Positions 53,572-62,016 of a stretch of 64,000 nt of DNA are shown one piece after another. The translations under genes were made by a program, and so were the position numbers. Each line of letters opens with the position of its first letter. The stretch's first letter is position 1. Source of the DNA: Pirellulaceae bacterium (lineage in GTDB: Bacteria > Planctomycetota > Planctomycetia > Pirellulales > Pirellulaceae); assembly GCA_029243025.1 (NCBI GenBank), contig JAQWSU010000018.1, positions 89,558-153,557 of the forward strand, given 5' to 3'. The notes below the pieces were generated by a model. The model did no database searches. It worked only from the letters and a program-made list of their open reading frames with translations, and was not told the DNA's origin.

Positions 53572-55533
53572 ATGAAACTAGCTCAAATAGTTCTGATCTT
53601 AGCCGTACTCCTCGTACGCTTGTCACCTGTCGCAGCTCAAACAGATACCGACGGCGATGGACTGCTGGATCTAATGGATGTGGCTGGGTTTCATATTTCC
53701 GGAGATAAGGGGGATTACGCCCTGGAGAGTATTCAGGACTTAGACGGCCTCAACCAGTTCGAAAACCTGCGGAGGCTTGACCTATGGAGTAACCAAATCA
53801 CGAGCCTTGAGCAAGGTGACTTCCAGGGGCTCACCAACCTGCAGACGCTTTACCTGCACGACAACCTAATCACAAACATCGAAAGCGGTGACTTTGAGGG
53901 GCTCACCAACCTGCAAGAGCTTTACTTGTACGAAAATGAGATCATAAGCCTTGAGCAGCGTGCCTTCCTGAGGCTCACCAACCTGCGGAAGCTTGAACTG
54001 TACGACAACGAGCTCACAAGCCTTGAGCAGCGTACCTTCCAGGGGCTCACCAACCTGCAGTGGCTTGACCTGTCGCGCAACCGGATCACAAGTCTTAAGC
54101 AAGATGACTTCCAGGGACTCACCAACCTGCGGAAACTTTACCTGAAGGCCACTCGGCTCGAAAACCTTGAGCAGGGAGCCTTTCAGGGACTTACCAATCT
54201 CCAGACGCTTTACCTGCAGGATAACCCAATCAGAAACCTCGGGAGTGGAGCCTTCCAAGGGCTCACCAATCTGCAGGCGCTTCACCTGCAAGACAACCAA
54301 ATCAAAAGCCTTGAGACTGCTGCCTTCCAGGGGCTCACCAACCTGGAGCTGCTTGACCTGCACGACAACCGAATCGCGAGCCTTGAGCAGGGTACCTTCC
54401 AGGGGCTCACCAACCTGCAAGAGCTTTACCTACACCTCAACCAGATCACGAGCCTTGAGCAAGGTGACTTCCAGGGGCTCCCCAATGTGCAGCTGCTTCA
54501 CCTGGCAGGCAACCGAATCACGAGCCTGAAGCAGGGCGCTTTCCAGGGACTCACCAACTTACAGACGCTTCAACTGCACGACAGCCAGATCTTTGGGATT
54601 GAGCCGGGTGCCTTTCAGGGGCTCACCAACCTGCAGGCGCTTCACCTGGGGAACAACCCAATCACAAGCCTTAAGCAGGGTGCCTTTCAGGGGCTCACCA
54701 ATCTGGAAAAGCTTGACCTGTACGAAAGCCAAATCGCGAACCTTGAGCAGGGTGCCTTCCAGGGGCTCACCAACCTGGAGTGGCTTTACCTGAACGGCAA
54801 CGGGATCACGAGTCTTGAAAGCGGTGACTTTGACGGACTCGATAATCTGCAAGCGCTCTACCTGATCGACAACCACATCACGACGATTGAGAACGGAGCC
54901 TTTGAAGGGCTCACCAATCTGGAAATTCTTGTGCTGCGGAAAAACCCACTAGAGAAAGCCAACTTAAGCCGTGGGAAATTCAACAGCCTCCGCGTTCTAG
55001 AAATCGACTACCACAACGATTTGATTCTCAATGACGCTGAATTGAGCGAATCCGGATTACTGATGTTTTTTAGTCAGGTTGCACCGATCAATGCGTCGCT
55101 AATCGGCTTGCGATTCCCTGACGGCAAACCTACCCGCCTTCTTCATGGCTCTCACCGACTTAACTATCTGACTGTCGACCAACATCTCTACAACGCATCC
55201 AGCGATGAGATGGAGTGGTTTGATTCGGAGTGCTGCAACAGGCTAACCATCATCGGTTACGGAGATGCCAACGCGGACGGATTTTTCAACAGCACTGACC
55301 TGGTGCAAGTCTTCCAGGCCGGTGAGTACGAAGACGGCATCGTGGGGAACTCGTACTGGACGACCGGTGACTGGAATAGCGACGGAGATTTCGATGCTTC
55401 GGATTTCGTGATTGCGTTTCAAGCAGGTCAGTATGAAGCAGAGGCTGCAGCTGTTGCGGCACCTGAACCCTCGTCTGTCTTCCTGCTGCTCGGTGCGATG
55501 GCTCTTTTAACACAACGAAGGCGACGCGGTTGA
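53572..55533 (+). CDS. leucine-rich-repeat PEP-CTERM protein
   Basis: 653 residues. Signal peptide (MKLAQIVLILAVLLVRLSPV), a short calcium-loop segment (DTDGDGLLDLMD), then about 17 leucine-rich repeats of 24 residues (consensus FQGLTNLQTLYLHDNQITSL) from residue 63 to 466. LRRs form a solenoid for binding proteins or glycans outside the cell. After a 90-residue linker come two dockerin-like calcium loops (DANADGFFNSTD and DWNSDGDFDASD) and the PEP-CTERM end APEPSSVFLLLGAMALLTQR. The repeats resemble eukaryotic-type LRRs, common in planctomycetes. They are almost identical in DNA, indicating recent expansion. It should be exported and anchored at the surface. Confidence 0.92.
   Translation: MKLAQIVLILAVLLVRLSPVAAQTDTDGDGLLDLMDVAGFHISGDKGDYALESIQDLDGLNQFENLRRLDLWSNQITSLEQGDFQGLTNLQTLYLHDNLITNIESGDFEGLTNLQELYLYENEIISLEQRAFLRLTNLRKLELYDNELTSLEQRTFQGLTNLQWLDLSRNRITSLKQDDFQGLTNLRKLYLKATRLENLEQGAFQGLTNLQTLYLQDNPIRNLGSGAFQGLTNLQALHLQDNQIKSLETAAFQGLTNLELLDLHDNRIASLEQGTFQGLTNLQELYLHLNQITSLEQGDFQGLPNVQLLHLAGNRITSLKQGAFQGLTNLQTLQLHDSQIFGIEPGAFQGLTNLQALHLGNNPITSLKQGAFQGLTNLEKLDLYESQIANLEQGAFQGLTNLEWLYLNGNGITSLESGDFDGLDNLQALYLIDNHITTIENGAFEGLTNLEILVLRKNPLEKANLSRGKFNSLRVLEIDYHNDLILNDAELSESGLLMFFSQVAPINASLIGLRFPDGKPTRLLHGSHRLNYLTVDQHLYNASSDEMEWFDSECCNRLTIIGYGDANADGFFNSTDLVQVFQAGEYEDGIVGNSYWTTGDWNSDGDFDASDFVIAFQAGQYEAEAAAVAAPEPSSVFLLLGAMALLTQRRRRG
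53758..54970 (+). repeat. 72-bp coding tandem repeat (LRR)
   Basis: About 17 units of 72 bp with the shared segment TTCCAGGGGCTCACCAACCT. Synonymous as well as coding positions are conserved between units, which indicates recent duplication or gene conversion. Confidence 0.9.
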
Positions 55534-55600
55534 TCGATGAAACAAGCGTTTCACAATCAAGCGTCTCTGCCCCTCGGTCACCACACTCGTCGCTTGTGAG

Positions 55601-56158
55601 TCACGACGACCCGAAGAAAGTACAGAAAGAACGATCGATGTCCATTGGTTTCATCCTGTTCTCGAGATAAGTCTCCTCGATGTGCGTTTGTCCATCACTC
55701 TCGAATTTTTTGGCAACCAGTTCCAAAGCGTAGTAAGGATCCGCGTCCCCTTTGAGGGGAGGTCCCGTGTTCGTCCCGAAGAAGTCGGGGCTTTGCCTTA
55801 GATGTTCAATAATTCCGTAGACGTACATGGCTATCATGGCGTTCGGTAACTTGTGGAAGTTGACTCTTTTACAAGAAGGAAAGTGACACTTCTTATTTAA
55901 CTTGTCCAGCACATCCTGAATCGTGGTTCTCCTGAACCACGAGTTCGTCGGTAAGTCCGGCGCTGCCCCCGGTTTGAATCTGTTGACTATGCCTTGCAAC
56001 CTCGGCCGAATGCTCGCCTTTTCCATTACGATTAACCATCCTTGGGAGAAATTCTCAGCGGCCCGTTCTGTAATGAGCTGGCCGTACTGTCCGTGATTGT
56101 CATCGCTGATAACAAAATCGTGTAAGGCTTGGTTGAACGTCTTCCCTTCGCCAGTCAT
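55601..56158 (-). CDS. unknown protein, second gene of a coupled pair
   Basis: 185 residues, ATG at 56158 overlapping the stop of the upstream gene (ATGA, 56155-56158), so translation is probably coupled. It is soluble, mixed alpha/beta in look (HDFVISDDNHGQYGQLITER, NFSQGWLIVMEKASIRPRLQ, LPNAMIAMYVYGIIEHLRQS), with no signal peptide or membrane segment. No family was recognised. The small partner gene and isolated position would fit a toxin/immunity-type or regulatory pair, but nothing in the sequence proves that. Confidence 0.65.
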   Translation of the reverse strand: MTGEGKTFNQALHDFVISDDNHGQYGQLITERAAENFSQGWLIVMEKASIRPRLQGIVNRFKPGAAPDLPTNSWFRRTTIQDVLDKLNKKCHFPSCKRVNFHKLPNAMIAMYVYGIIEHLRQSPDFFGTNTGPPLKGDADPYYALELVAKKFESDGQTHIEETYLENRMKPMDIDRSFCTFFGSS

Positions 56159-56352
56159 ATTCTTTTTTTCCAGGCTTCCTTGTGCGCTGCTTTTTCTGCC
56201 TTGGATGCTTTTTTGTCAGTCTTGTGGCCCTCCATTTCCAAGAAGATGCACGGACCCTTTCCACCTTTTGCGGGTTCATGCTGGACCAGCAGTTCCTTGC
56301 CGTTCTTGATGAACTCGAAACCCTCTGAGGCGTTATGACCATAACGTCCCAT
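56155..56352 (-). CDS. small unknown protein, first gene of a coupled pair
   Basis: 65 residues from the ATG at 56352 (AAGG 8 nt upstream). The first half is MGRYGHNASEGFEFIKNGKE, and the rest is strongly basic with a lysine-rich helix (KTDKKASKAEKAAHKEAWKK). The stop overlaps the next start by ATGA. No family was recognised. The basic C-terminal helix could bind nucleic acid or a partner. Confidence 0.5.
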   Translation of the reverse strand: MGRYGHNASEGFEFIKNGKELLVQHEPAKGGKGPCIFLEMEGHKTDKKASKAEKAAHKEAWKKRI

Positions 56353-56448
56353 GACTTGGACCTTGCTGGCGTGACGACATGGCCAAAGCCTGTACAGAAC
56401 CTTGGAAGCTCCGCTGAGATCAACTTGAATGATCAGTATGCGAAAAAA

Positions 56449-57276
56449 TCAGCTCCCATCCCGTTTTCTCCTCGAAGCAAATCCAAACGCAAGAACGATC
56501 AACAAGAGGCTCAGGCTTGCTGGCTCGGGAACTGCCGTCACCCGAACGTTGTCCAATGCGACTTTGTCATAGCCATTTGGCTCTTCATAACTGCCGCCAA
56601 TCGACCACTGAATCAACAGATCATCTCCTGGATTGAGTGCATCGATAAACCCTTCCGTATAAGGGCTAAACTTTGGCAGGAACAGGTCATATTCCTGTTC
56701 GTATTTCTTCCATTCAGCTGGATCATCAGCCTCTGCTGCTGTTTCAAATAAAACAGGATCGAACCAGTTGGTTCCGTCAGAAAACTCGAGATCGAAGTAA
56801 TCGGTACCATCACTGTCATTCAAGACCCATACGTCATAGGTCACTCGCAGTTGATCGACAATCTCGTCAGTCTCATTACGTATTCGCAGCGAAAGGACCG
56901 AGTTTGAGAATTCGATTCCACCCATCTGAAAACCCAGCGCTCGATTACCGTCACCCGTTTCAAAAGCGTAAGTGCCAGCCTCTGATAAGCCGCCACTAGA
57001 AATGCCGCGTCCGAATAAACCAGCTCCCACGGAAGCACCAAGTGCAGTCTCTTGCGTCTCTCCATCGGAACCCAGAAACACCGTCCAGCTGTCAGAATCC
57101 AGCCTGCCGTTCGCCCCACCGGGTTCCAATCCGGCTCCCGCATAGTCTTGAAAATCGACCAGCGCTTCCATCCCAAACTCGTCAAGGATGAGATCCGCTT
57201 GAACCGATGGGTTACTGGCACTGAAGCCAACCCCAACGACAGAAACCACCAGAAACCTGCAGAATTGCCAGATCAT
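56449..57276 (-). CDS. PEP-CTERM secreted protein, unknown domain
   Basis: About 275 residues from the ATG at 57276, which directly precedes a signal helix (MIWQFCRFLVVSVVGVGFSA). A start at 57345 with a run of G's upstream, or at 57429, would add a polar leader. The mature part is an all-beta domain (LVDFQDYAGAGLEPGGANGR, TYAFETGDGNRALGFQMGGI, LRVTYDVWVLNDSDGTDYFD) typical of planctomycete PEP-CTERM surface proteins, with no catalytic residues evident. The C-terminus TAVPEPASLSLLLIVLAFGF plus ASRRKR is the sorting signal. Convergent with the coupled pair on its right-hand side of the map. Confidence 0.8.
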   Translation of the reverse strand: MIWQFCRFLVVSVVGVGFSASNPSVQADLILDEFGMEALVDFQDYAGAGLEPGGANGRLDSDSWTVFLGSDGETQETALGASVGAGLFGRGISSGGLSEAGTYAFETGDGNRALGFQMGGIEFSNSVLSLRIRNETDEIVDQLRVTYDVWVLNDSDGTDYFDLEFSDGTNWFDPVLFETAAEADDPAEWKKYEQEYDLFLPKFSPYTEGFIDALNPGDDLLIQWSIGGSYEEPNGYDKVALDNVRVTAVPEPASLSLLLIVLAFGFASRRKRDGS

Positions 57277-57667
57277 GTGCAATTTCTTCCGGCTGATCCC
57301 ATCATGGCCAGAAGAACCAATAGTTCGAGATTGGCGCGCAGACATACGAAATCCCCCCAGTTGTATCACACCCCCAGTTGCCGTTAAACGAACTACGAGG
57401 CTAACACATACTTCGAAATCGAAAATCAAACGGTCGAAATACTTCCTCTTGGAGCTGTCACGCGTAACCTTCGTGCCATTTTTTTTCTGACAATCGCCGT
57501 ATCACTCCTCCGTAGGCACACCACCGCACAATCGAAAGCGGCGATCCAATCTTGTCTTGCATGAATTCCGGTCGTGTGTGGAGGAAACCCTCGACTCAGC
57601 TGATCTCTGGGAAGAAAGAGAGCCTTAGCAAAGGCTCCCTTGATCACCTACGAGATAGATCTGCTGA
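57277..57667. other. spacer between two PEP-CTERM genes
   Basis: Contains the possible extended 5' end of the previous gene and otherwise no recognised gene. Confidence 0.35.
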
Positions 57668-58634
57668 TCAACCTGCCTTGCGACGACGCTTCCACCACGT
57701 AGCGATACAGCCGACGACGCCTAACAACGTCCACGAGATCACCGAGGCGGGTTCGGGAACGGTCGTCGTATCCTGATCAAATATCGCGTTCCCGAAAAAA
57801 AAGGAAATTGCGGCCCGAAGGTTCCGTGCCGTCAGGGACGATGGTCTCTCCAATACTGAATCTCAACTTGAAGGAATCAGTATCCGTGAAATTGAACAGC
57901 ACCGTCCTGTCTTCTTGCTGGTTCGTCAGGACCAGCGGATCGCTGGGATTGTCGGCACCGGTTCCCGGAGTGCCGGCAGTGAAGAGCGGACTCGAAGGAC
58001 CGAACGGAGGATGCGGCCACCATGCTTGCCGTGGCGTATTTTCAATAGGCGAGTTGATAATCAGCTCGGTCGAGGCAGAAACCGTGTAGCTGAAACCAAA
58101 ATCCGGGTCGATAAGGTGAACGCTTTCAATTTCGCCGCGAGGGTCACCAGAAGTAATGTCTGGTCCGGAATCGATGTCCATGACGGAGAATAAAAAGCTG
58201 GTAGCTACTGGTGCATCGGCGTTAAGGGCATCAACAAGCGCAAAAGTAAACTCTGCACTGTGGTCGTTTGCCAGATTCAATCTGCCAAATTTACCCGAAC
58301 CATTCTTGCCGTTTCCACTTAGATTGTACGAATTGTAGTCTGTCAACGACCCCGAGACCTTCGCAACGAGATCGACCGATACGTCGTCGACCGTGACGAT
58401 GTCAGCCCAGCGGATTTCGCCCGTACCATCCTGGGCAAGCGTTGACATCACGGTGCTGTTTTCGAAATCCAGGAGTGTTATCGAACCGTGAGCGACTTGC
58501 GCAACGCAAAACATCGCAACCATCGCCACTGCGTGTATGCCAGATCTCGTCAAAGTGCCCCCCTGAGCGACAGGAAATGTGACTCGGCCCGGGCACTCGC
58601 CGGCGTGGTGATTTAGTGTTTGTATTTCCCTCAT
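57668..58634 (-). pseudogene. PEP-CTERM protein interrupted at a T8 tract
   Basis: The start is probably the ATG at 58634, with GGGGG upstream. A TTG at 58652 is also open. The signal peptide (HAVAMVAMFCVAQVAHG) and a beta-domain (ITLLDFENSTVMSTLAQDGT, FTFALVDALNADAPVATSFL) run to GRNFLFFRERDI and a stop at 57777. On the minus strand the break is a run of eight T's (plus-strand A's 57795-57802). With seven T's the frame would read NFLFFGNAIFDQDTTTVPEP and ASVISWTLLGVVGCIATWW plus KRRRK, a complete PEP-CTERM tail ending at 57668. The gene is therefore intact apart from one base, and slippage on T8 could still yield some full protein. Confidence 0.8.
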
Positions 58635-58652
58635 GATTTCCCCCAAAACCAA

Positions 58653-59300
58653 AAAAAAAATTTTCTGTAAAAAGATCAGAGTAACAGGGAGCCCCCTACT
58701 TCATTGTCGGGAAGAATACCAACAAACGTTCGTCAACGTGGTTCGCGATGTCAAACCACCAACTCAGGCCAACTCTGTTACGAAACCAATCACAATACCA
58801 TCGACTCAAAACGTGTCATGGTTCTTTTATTTTGTCAACGATTTGGTCAAATCAGTATCCTTGCCCCTTCCAGAACCTTGGGAGCAATCCAGCAATCGAC
58901 TGGAACAAGGAGCCCCCCCCAGCACGTCGTGGCAGCCTGAGTGGGTCACATTGAAGCGATCGCTACAAAGTTCTCCCGACGACCCACGGATGAGGATTTC
59001 GCCAAAGCGACGCAGAAAGTTGCCGCAGCATGCAGCACAGCCTAGAAGTCAGTCCCCCAAAAAGAAAAGCGAAAACCGACTAGGATTTCCGCTTGATGCC
59101 GCTGTTTGCTGGTCTGGGTATGTCGGTGACACGCACGAATTGAATCTCATTAAGGTCAACTCTGCCGAGCAACACCATGTCGGTGGAGGCGAGGTCGTTT
59201 AAATCAAATGCAGTCAATCAGCGGGCGAATTTCGACGTAAACAACCCTGGCCAACCTCCCAAACCCGGTGATCCGCCTGCTCAGCTTTAGCGGCCCGCTG
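58653..59300. other. intergenic region with a minus-strand remnant
   Basis: A run of ten A's then TTTT lies at 58651-58664. On the minus strand around 59100-59210 a protein-like end reads MVLLGRVDLNEIQFVRVTDI and PRPANSGIKRKS before a TAG, but no start or family was found. The overlapping 189-codon plus frame (58633-59202) looks spurious. Confidence 0.35.
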
Positions 59301-60863
59301 CTAATGCGGCTTCGCCACCGTGGGATCAAGCTGGCGAAGCAGGCTTTTCAACTTTGCTCGCGTTGCTTTCAACTCCGCGACATGAGCCAGATTGTTCAAC
59401 TCGCGTGGGTCGTTCTTCTGATCATATAGCTCGACACCCAAATTGCCGTCGTCCCACTCCACATAGCACCATCTTTCTGTGCGGACAGACCGGCCGAGAA
59501 TTCGGCGTGCGAGGCCCGCGTCTTTTTCAAGTGTCATGGGGCGGCCGCTGAAGCCTTTGCCGATCCGGCCGTTCACATTTCGTTTGACGACGGAAATTGC
59601 GCCGGCTCGTGGCGCGGGGCCTCGTGGGTTTTTCAATGAGGCTTGCAGATTGACGCCGTCGAGTTTCGCGGGCGGCTCAAGTCCACAAAGGCCGGCCAGC
59701 GTCGGGAACAAGTCGACGAGTTCGACGGGATGCGGGCAGTTGACACCGGAGACGCCAAAGCCAGACGCGGCGATGATCAATGGCGTGTGCGTGGATTCGT
59801 TAAAGAGGACGTCCTTGTTTCCAATTCCGCCATGTTCACCAAGTTGCCAGCCGTGGTCGCTGTGGAAAACGACAATGGTGTTTTTCCATAGGTCGAGCCG
59901 ATCGAGCGTCTTCAGCAAGTGGCCAACCTGCGCATCGACGAACGAAATATTCGCATAGTAAGCTCGCCAGAGTTGGCGTCGGTCCTCGTCGCTGTAGATT
60001 TTGTAGGCGTGTGACTTGTCAAAATTGAGAGCGAGCGGGGGCACTTTTTTCAGATGCTCAATCGGTTCCCGCGGTGGCTTCGGAATCGATTCGAGTGGGT
60101 AGAGGTCAAAGTATCGCTGCGGCGCGGCGAGGACTTGGTGAGGGCGTCGAAGGCCAGCCGCGACGTAGAACGGCTTTCCTTCGCGGACTGCTTGCTCGAT
60201 GGCTTCAGCCGCGCGGCGGACCACGATGCCGTCGGTTGTTCGTTCATCAGGCAAATCGGTTTCGGCCCACTCTTGCCAAAACCAGCCGCCTTTGAATCCC
60301 TCGGGTCGCAAGCTGCCTCGTGCGAGAACATGCCGGGCCGCTCGCGAATCTTTCTTGCGGAGCGCCACGGAATAGAGATAACCGTATCCGCACGGATCGT
60401 CTTTCGTTGCGCAAAGCTCGGCCACATCCCACGCGCCGGGTGGAGCCTGGACTCGGATGCTCGACTCCGATCGACCGAGAATATGAGTCTGATGAAAGAC
60501 CTTGCCGAACTGAGCGGTGAAGTAACCGTTCTTTCGAAACCACGTCGGCATGAGTGTGACGCCGGGCGGAATTCCCCAACCAAAATAGTCCGTGGTTTGC
60601 GGACGCAGGCCGGAAAGAAACGATGCACGCGATGGCCCGCAAATCGGATACTGCACATACGCGCGGTCAAACTGAACGCCTTTCGCCGCGAGTCGATCAA
60701 TCGCGGGCGTCTTCGCGACGGGATCGTCATAACAGCCCAGCGCCGGTCGCAGATCATCGCTGATGATGTGCAGAACATTAATCGGGCGGCGCACCTCCGC
60801 GCCAAGACGCGAAGAAGCGAACCCGGATATCATGAGGACGATGAGGATGGGATAGCGTTTCAT
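59301..60863 (-). CDS. iduronate-2-sulfatase-like sulfatase
   Basis: 520 residues, ATG 60863, signal peptide (MKRYPILIVLMISGFASSRL). Type I sulfatase hallmarks: NVLHIISDDLRPALGCYDD (metal-binding Asp pair), then PICGPSRASFLSGLRP, in which Cys about 75 of C-x-P-S-R is the residue turned into formylglycine by a separate enzyme. Further metal and catalytic blocks are KPFYVAAGLRRPHQ, FVDAQVGHLLKTLD and VFHSDHGWQLGEHG. The substrate loop resembles iduronate-sulfatase-type members, which cleave sulfate from uronic-acid-containing polysaccharides, fitting an algal or animal glycan scavenger. No sulfatase-maturing enzyme is in the window. Confidence 0.93.
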   Translation of the reverse strand: MKRYPILIVLMISGFASSRLGAEVRRPINVLHIISDDLRPALGCYDDPVAKTPAIDRLAAKGVQFDRAYVQYPICGPSRASFLSGLRPQTTDYFGWGIPPGVTLMPTWFRKNGYFTAQFGKVFHQTHILGRSESSIRVQAPPGAWDVAELCATKDDPCGYGYLYSVALRKKDSRAARHVLARGSLRPEGFKGGWFWQEWAETDLPDERTTDGIVVRRAAEAIEQAVREGKPFYVAAGLRRPHQVLAAPQRYFDLYPLESIPKPPREPIEHLKKVPPLALNFDKSHAYKIYSDEDRRQLWRAYYANISFVDAQVGHLLKTLDRLDLWKNTIVVFHSDHGWQLGEHGGIGNKDVLFNESTHTPLIIAASGFGVSGVNCPHPVELVDLFPTLAGLCGLEPPAKLDGVNLQASLKNPRGPAPRAGAISVVKRNVNGRIGKGFSGRPMTLEKDAGLARRILGRSVRTERWCYVEWDDGNLGVELYDQKNDPRELNNLAHVAELKATRAKLKSLLRQLDPTVAKPH

Positions 60864-62016
60864 GAATTGGCCACCACGAATCTACCTTTCCGGCGAAAAT
60901 GAAATGCGGGTGCATTGGTCAAAATCGCATCCCTTGCATCAACTTCGGCGTGTTGCGTTGAATTCCAACTCGCGTCGGTGAAAAAGACCTCTGCCATTTG
61001 GACAGTGCGAAAGATCGAGGCGGAGTACGTTCAAACGGCATCCAGTCTTACTAACGAGCCTCACGTTCGACGCGAGATACGATCAACGTGGCCAAGTAAA
61101 GTTCAAATCCCGTCAACAGTCGAAGCTGCAACCATCGACGGGATTTGATCTTACAGCAGGCAGTCGGGGCAACCAGACACGGTTAGAACTTTTTCAGGAT
61201 GAATTCGACGGCTGGCCAGCCAAGATTATGCAGTCAATGTTCGACGCTGCGTGACTGTTAACCGAAGCTCCATTTGGTTCGAGTCCTCTACGGCTCCCCG
61301 ATCAGGACTCGAACCAAGCTGACGGACACCGAAAGTGGCGACTGAATTTGAACTCGGTAACTTTCTATGTGACAGCAGGTTACAGCAGTTGTCCTTTTGC
61401 GTGACCCGAAATGTATCACCCGTTTGAACCGACAGTGTTTGGCTTCATGGATTCCGTAACTCACTGGTGACAAACGAGAAACAGCTCGGCGCAATTGAAC
61501 GCGACGAGCTGTTTTGATTTCAAGTCGAGGTGACAAGACGCCTATTGAACTTTTTGGGCGAGGCGTCCGCGGTATGCCTGGCCCCTTAATCGCTATCACA
61601 GAAGCACTTGGGTCGACGCCTCATTGAGATTTAACACCGCTGATATCGTCGGTTTTGGGGGTAAGGCCATGTGGAAAAGCCGAATGAAAACAATGCTGAC
61701 GTTTTGGCACGCTTCAGTTGCTTCGCCTATATTGTCAATGTGGTCCACGGATGTTCGCAGAGGATATAATACCCTCAGATCACTAACCGATCGAAGCGAC
61801 GACATCCACTGGATTCCGTAAACTGCTTTAGGTATCGAGGACTCACTGCCGATCCGCGAGGCCCTTTCGGAGACGCTCGCCGCGGCGGAGATGCACCCCC
61901 TCCAACCCTGTGCCCGACAGGCACCGGGGGACGCCGGGGGCAGAAAAGCGATTTCCTAGCAATCAGCTCAAAAAGAAAAGCTCTTCGTGACGGTTGTTGG
62001 GGCTGAACATAATCTT
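60864..62016. other. long non-coding stretch between sulfatase and island gene
   Basis: Short frames (60915-61148, 61288-61599, 61596-61805, 61624-61821) have no recognisable product. It contains the inverted repeat at 61275-61317 and a G+C-rich patch near 61860-61950. The composition rises toward the right-hand gene, which suggests a foreign border near 61.9 kb. Confidence 0.4.
61275..61317. repeat. 14-bp inverted repeat containing a tRNA T-loop-like sequence
   Basis: TTGGTTCGAGTCCT (61275-61288) and its exact complement AGGACTCGAACCAA (61304-61317), with a 15-nt loop. GGTTCGAGTCC is the T-arm consensus of tRNAs. Upstream CTGTTAA (61249-61255) resembles a tRNA-Asn anticodon loop, and the loop includes GGCTCCCCGA like an acceptor end. 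The stems do not pair into a cloverleaf on either strand, so it is at best a tRNA-derived remnant or a hairpin. Confidence 0.6.

Noticed and set aside
58633-59202. 189-codon plus-strand frame
   Set aside because: Low-complexity, starts in the 5' region of a minus-strand gene, and shows no ribosome-binding site or domain. The minus strand has a more protein-like fragment.
60054-60902. 282-codon plus-strand frame
   Set aside because: It is antisense to the sulfatase gene, Arg-rich, and has no recognisable domain. The sulfatase frame explains the sequence.
61220-61310. tRNA-Asn gene
   Set aside because: CTGTTAA and GGTTCGAGTCC occur in tRNA-like order, but the anticodon, T and acceptor stems do not pair on either strand, so it is not an intact tRNA.
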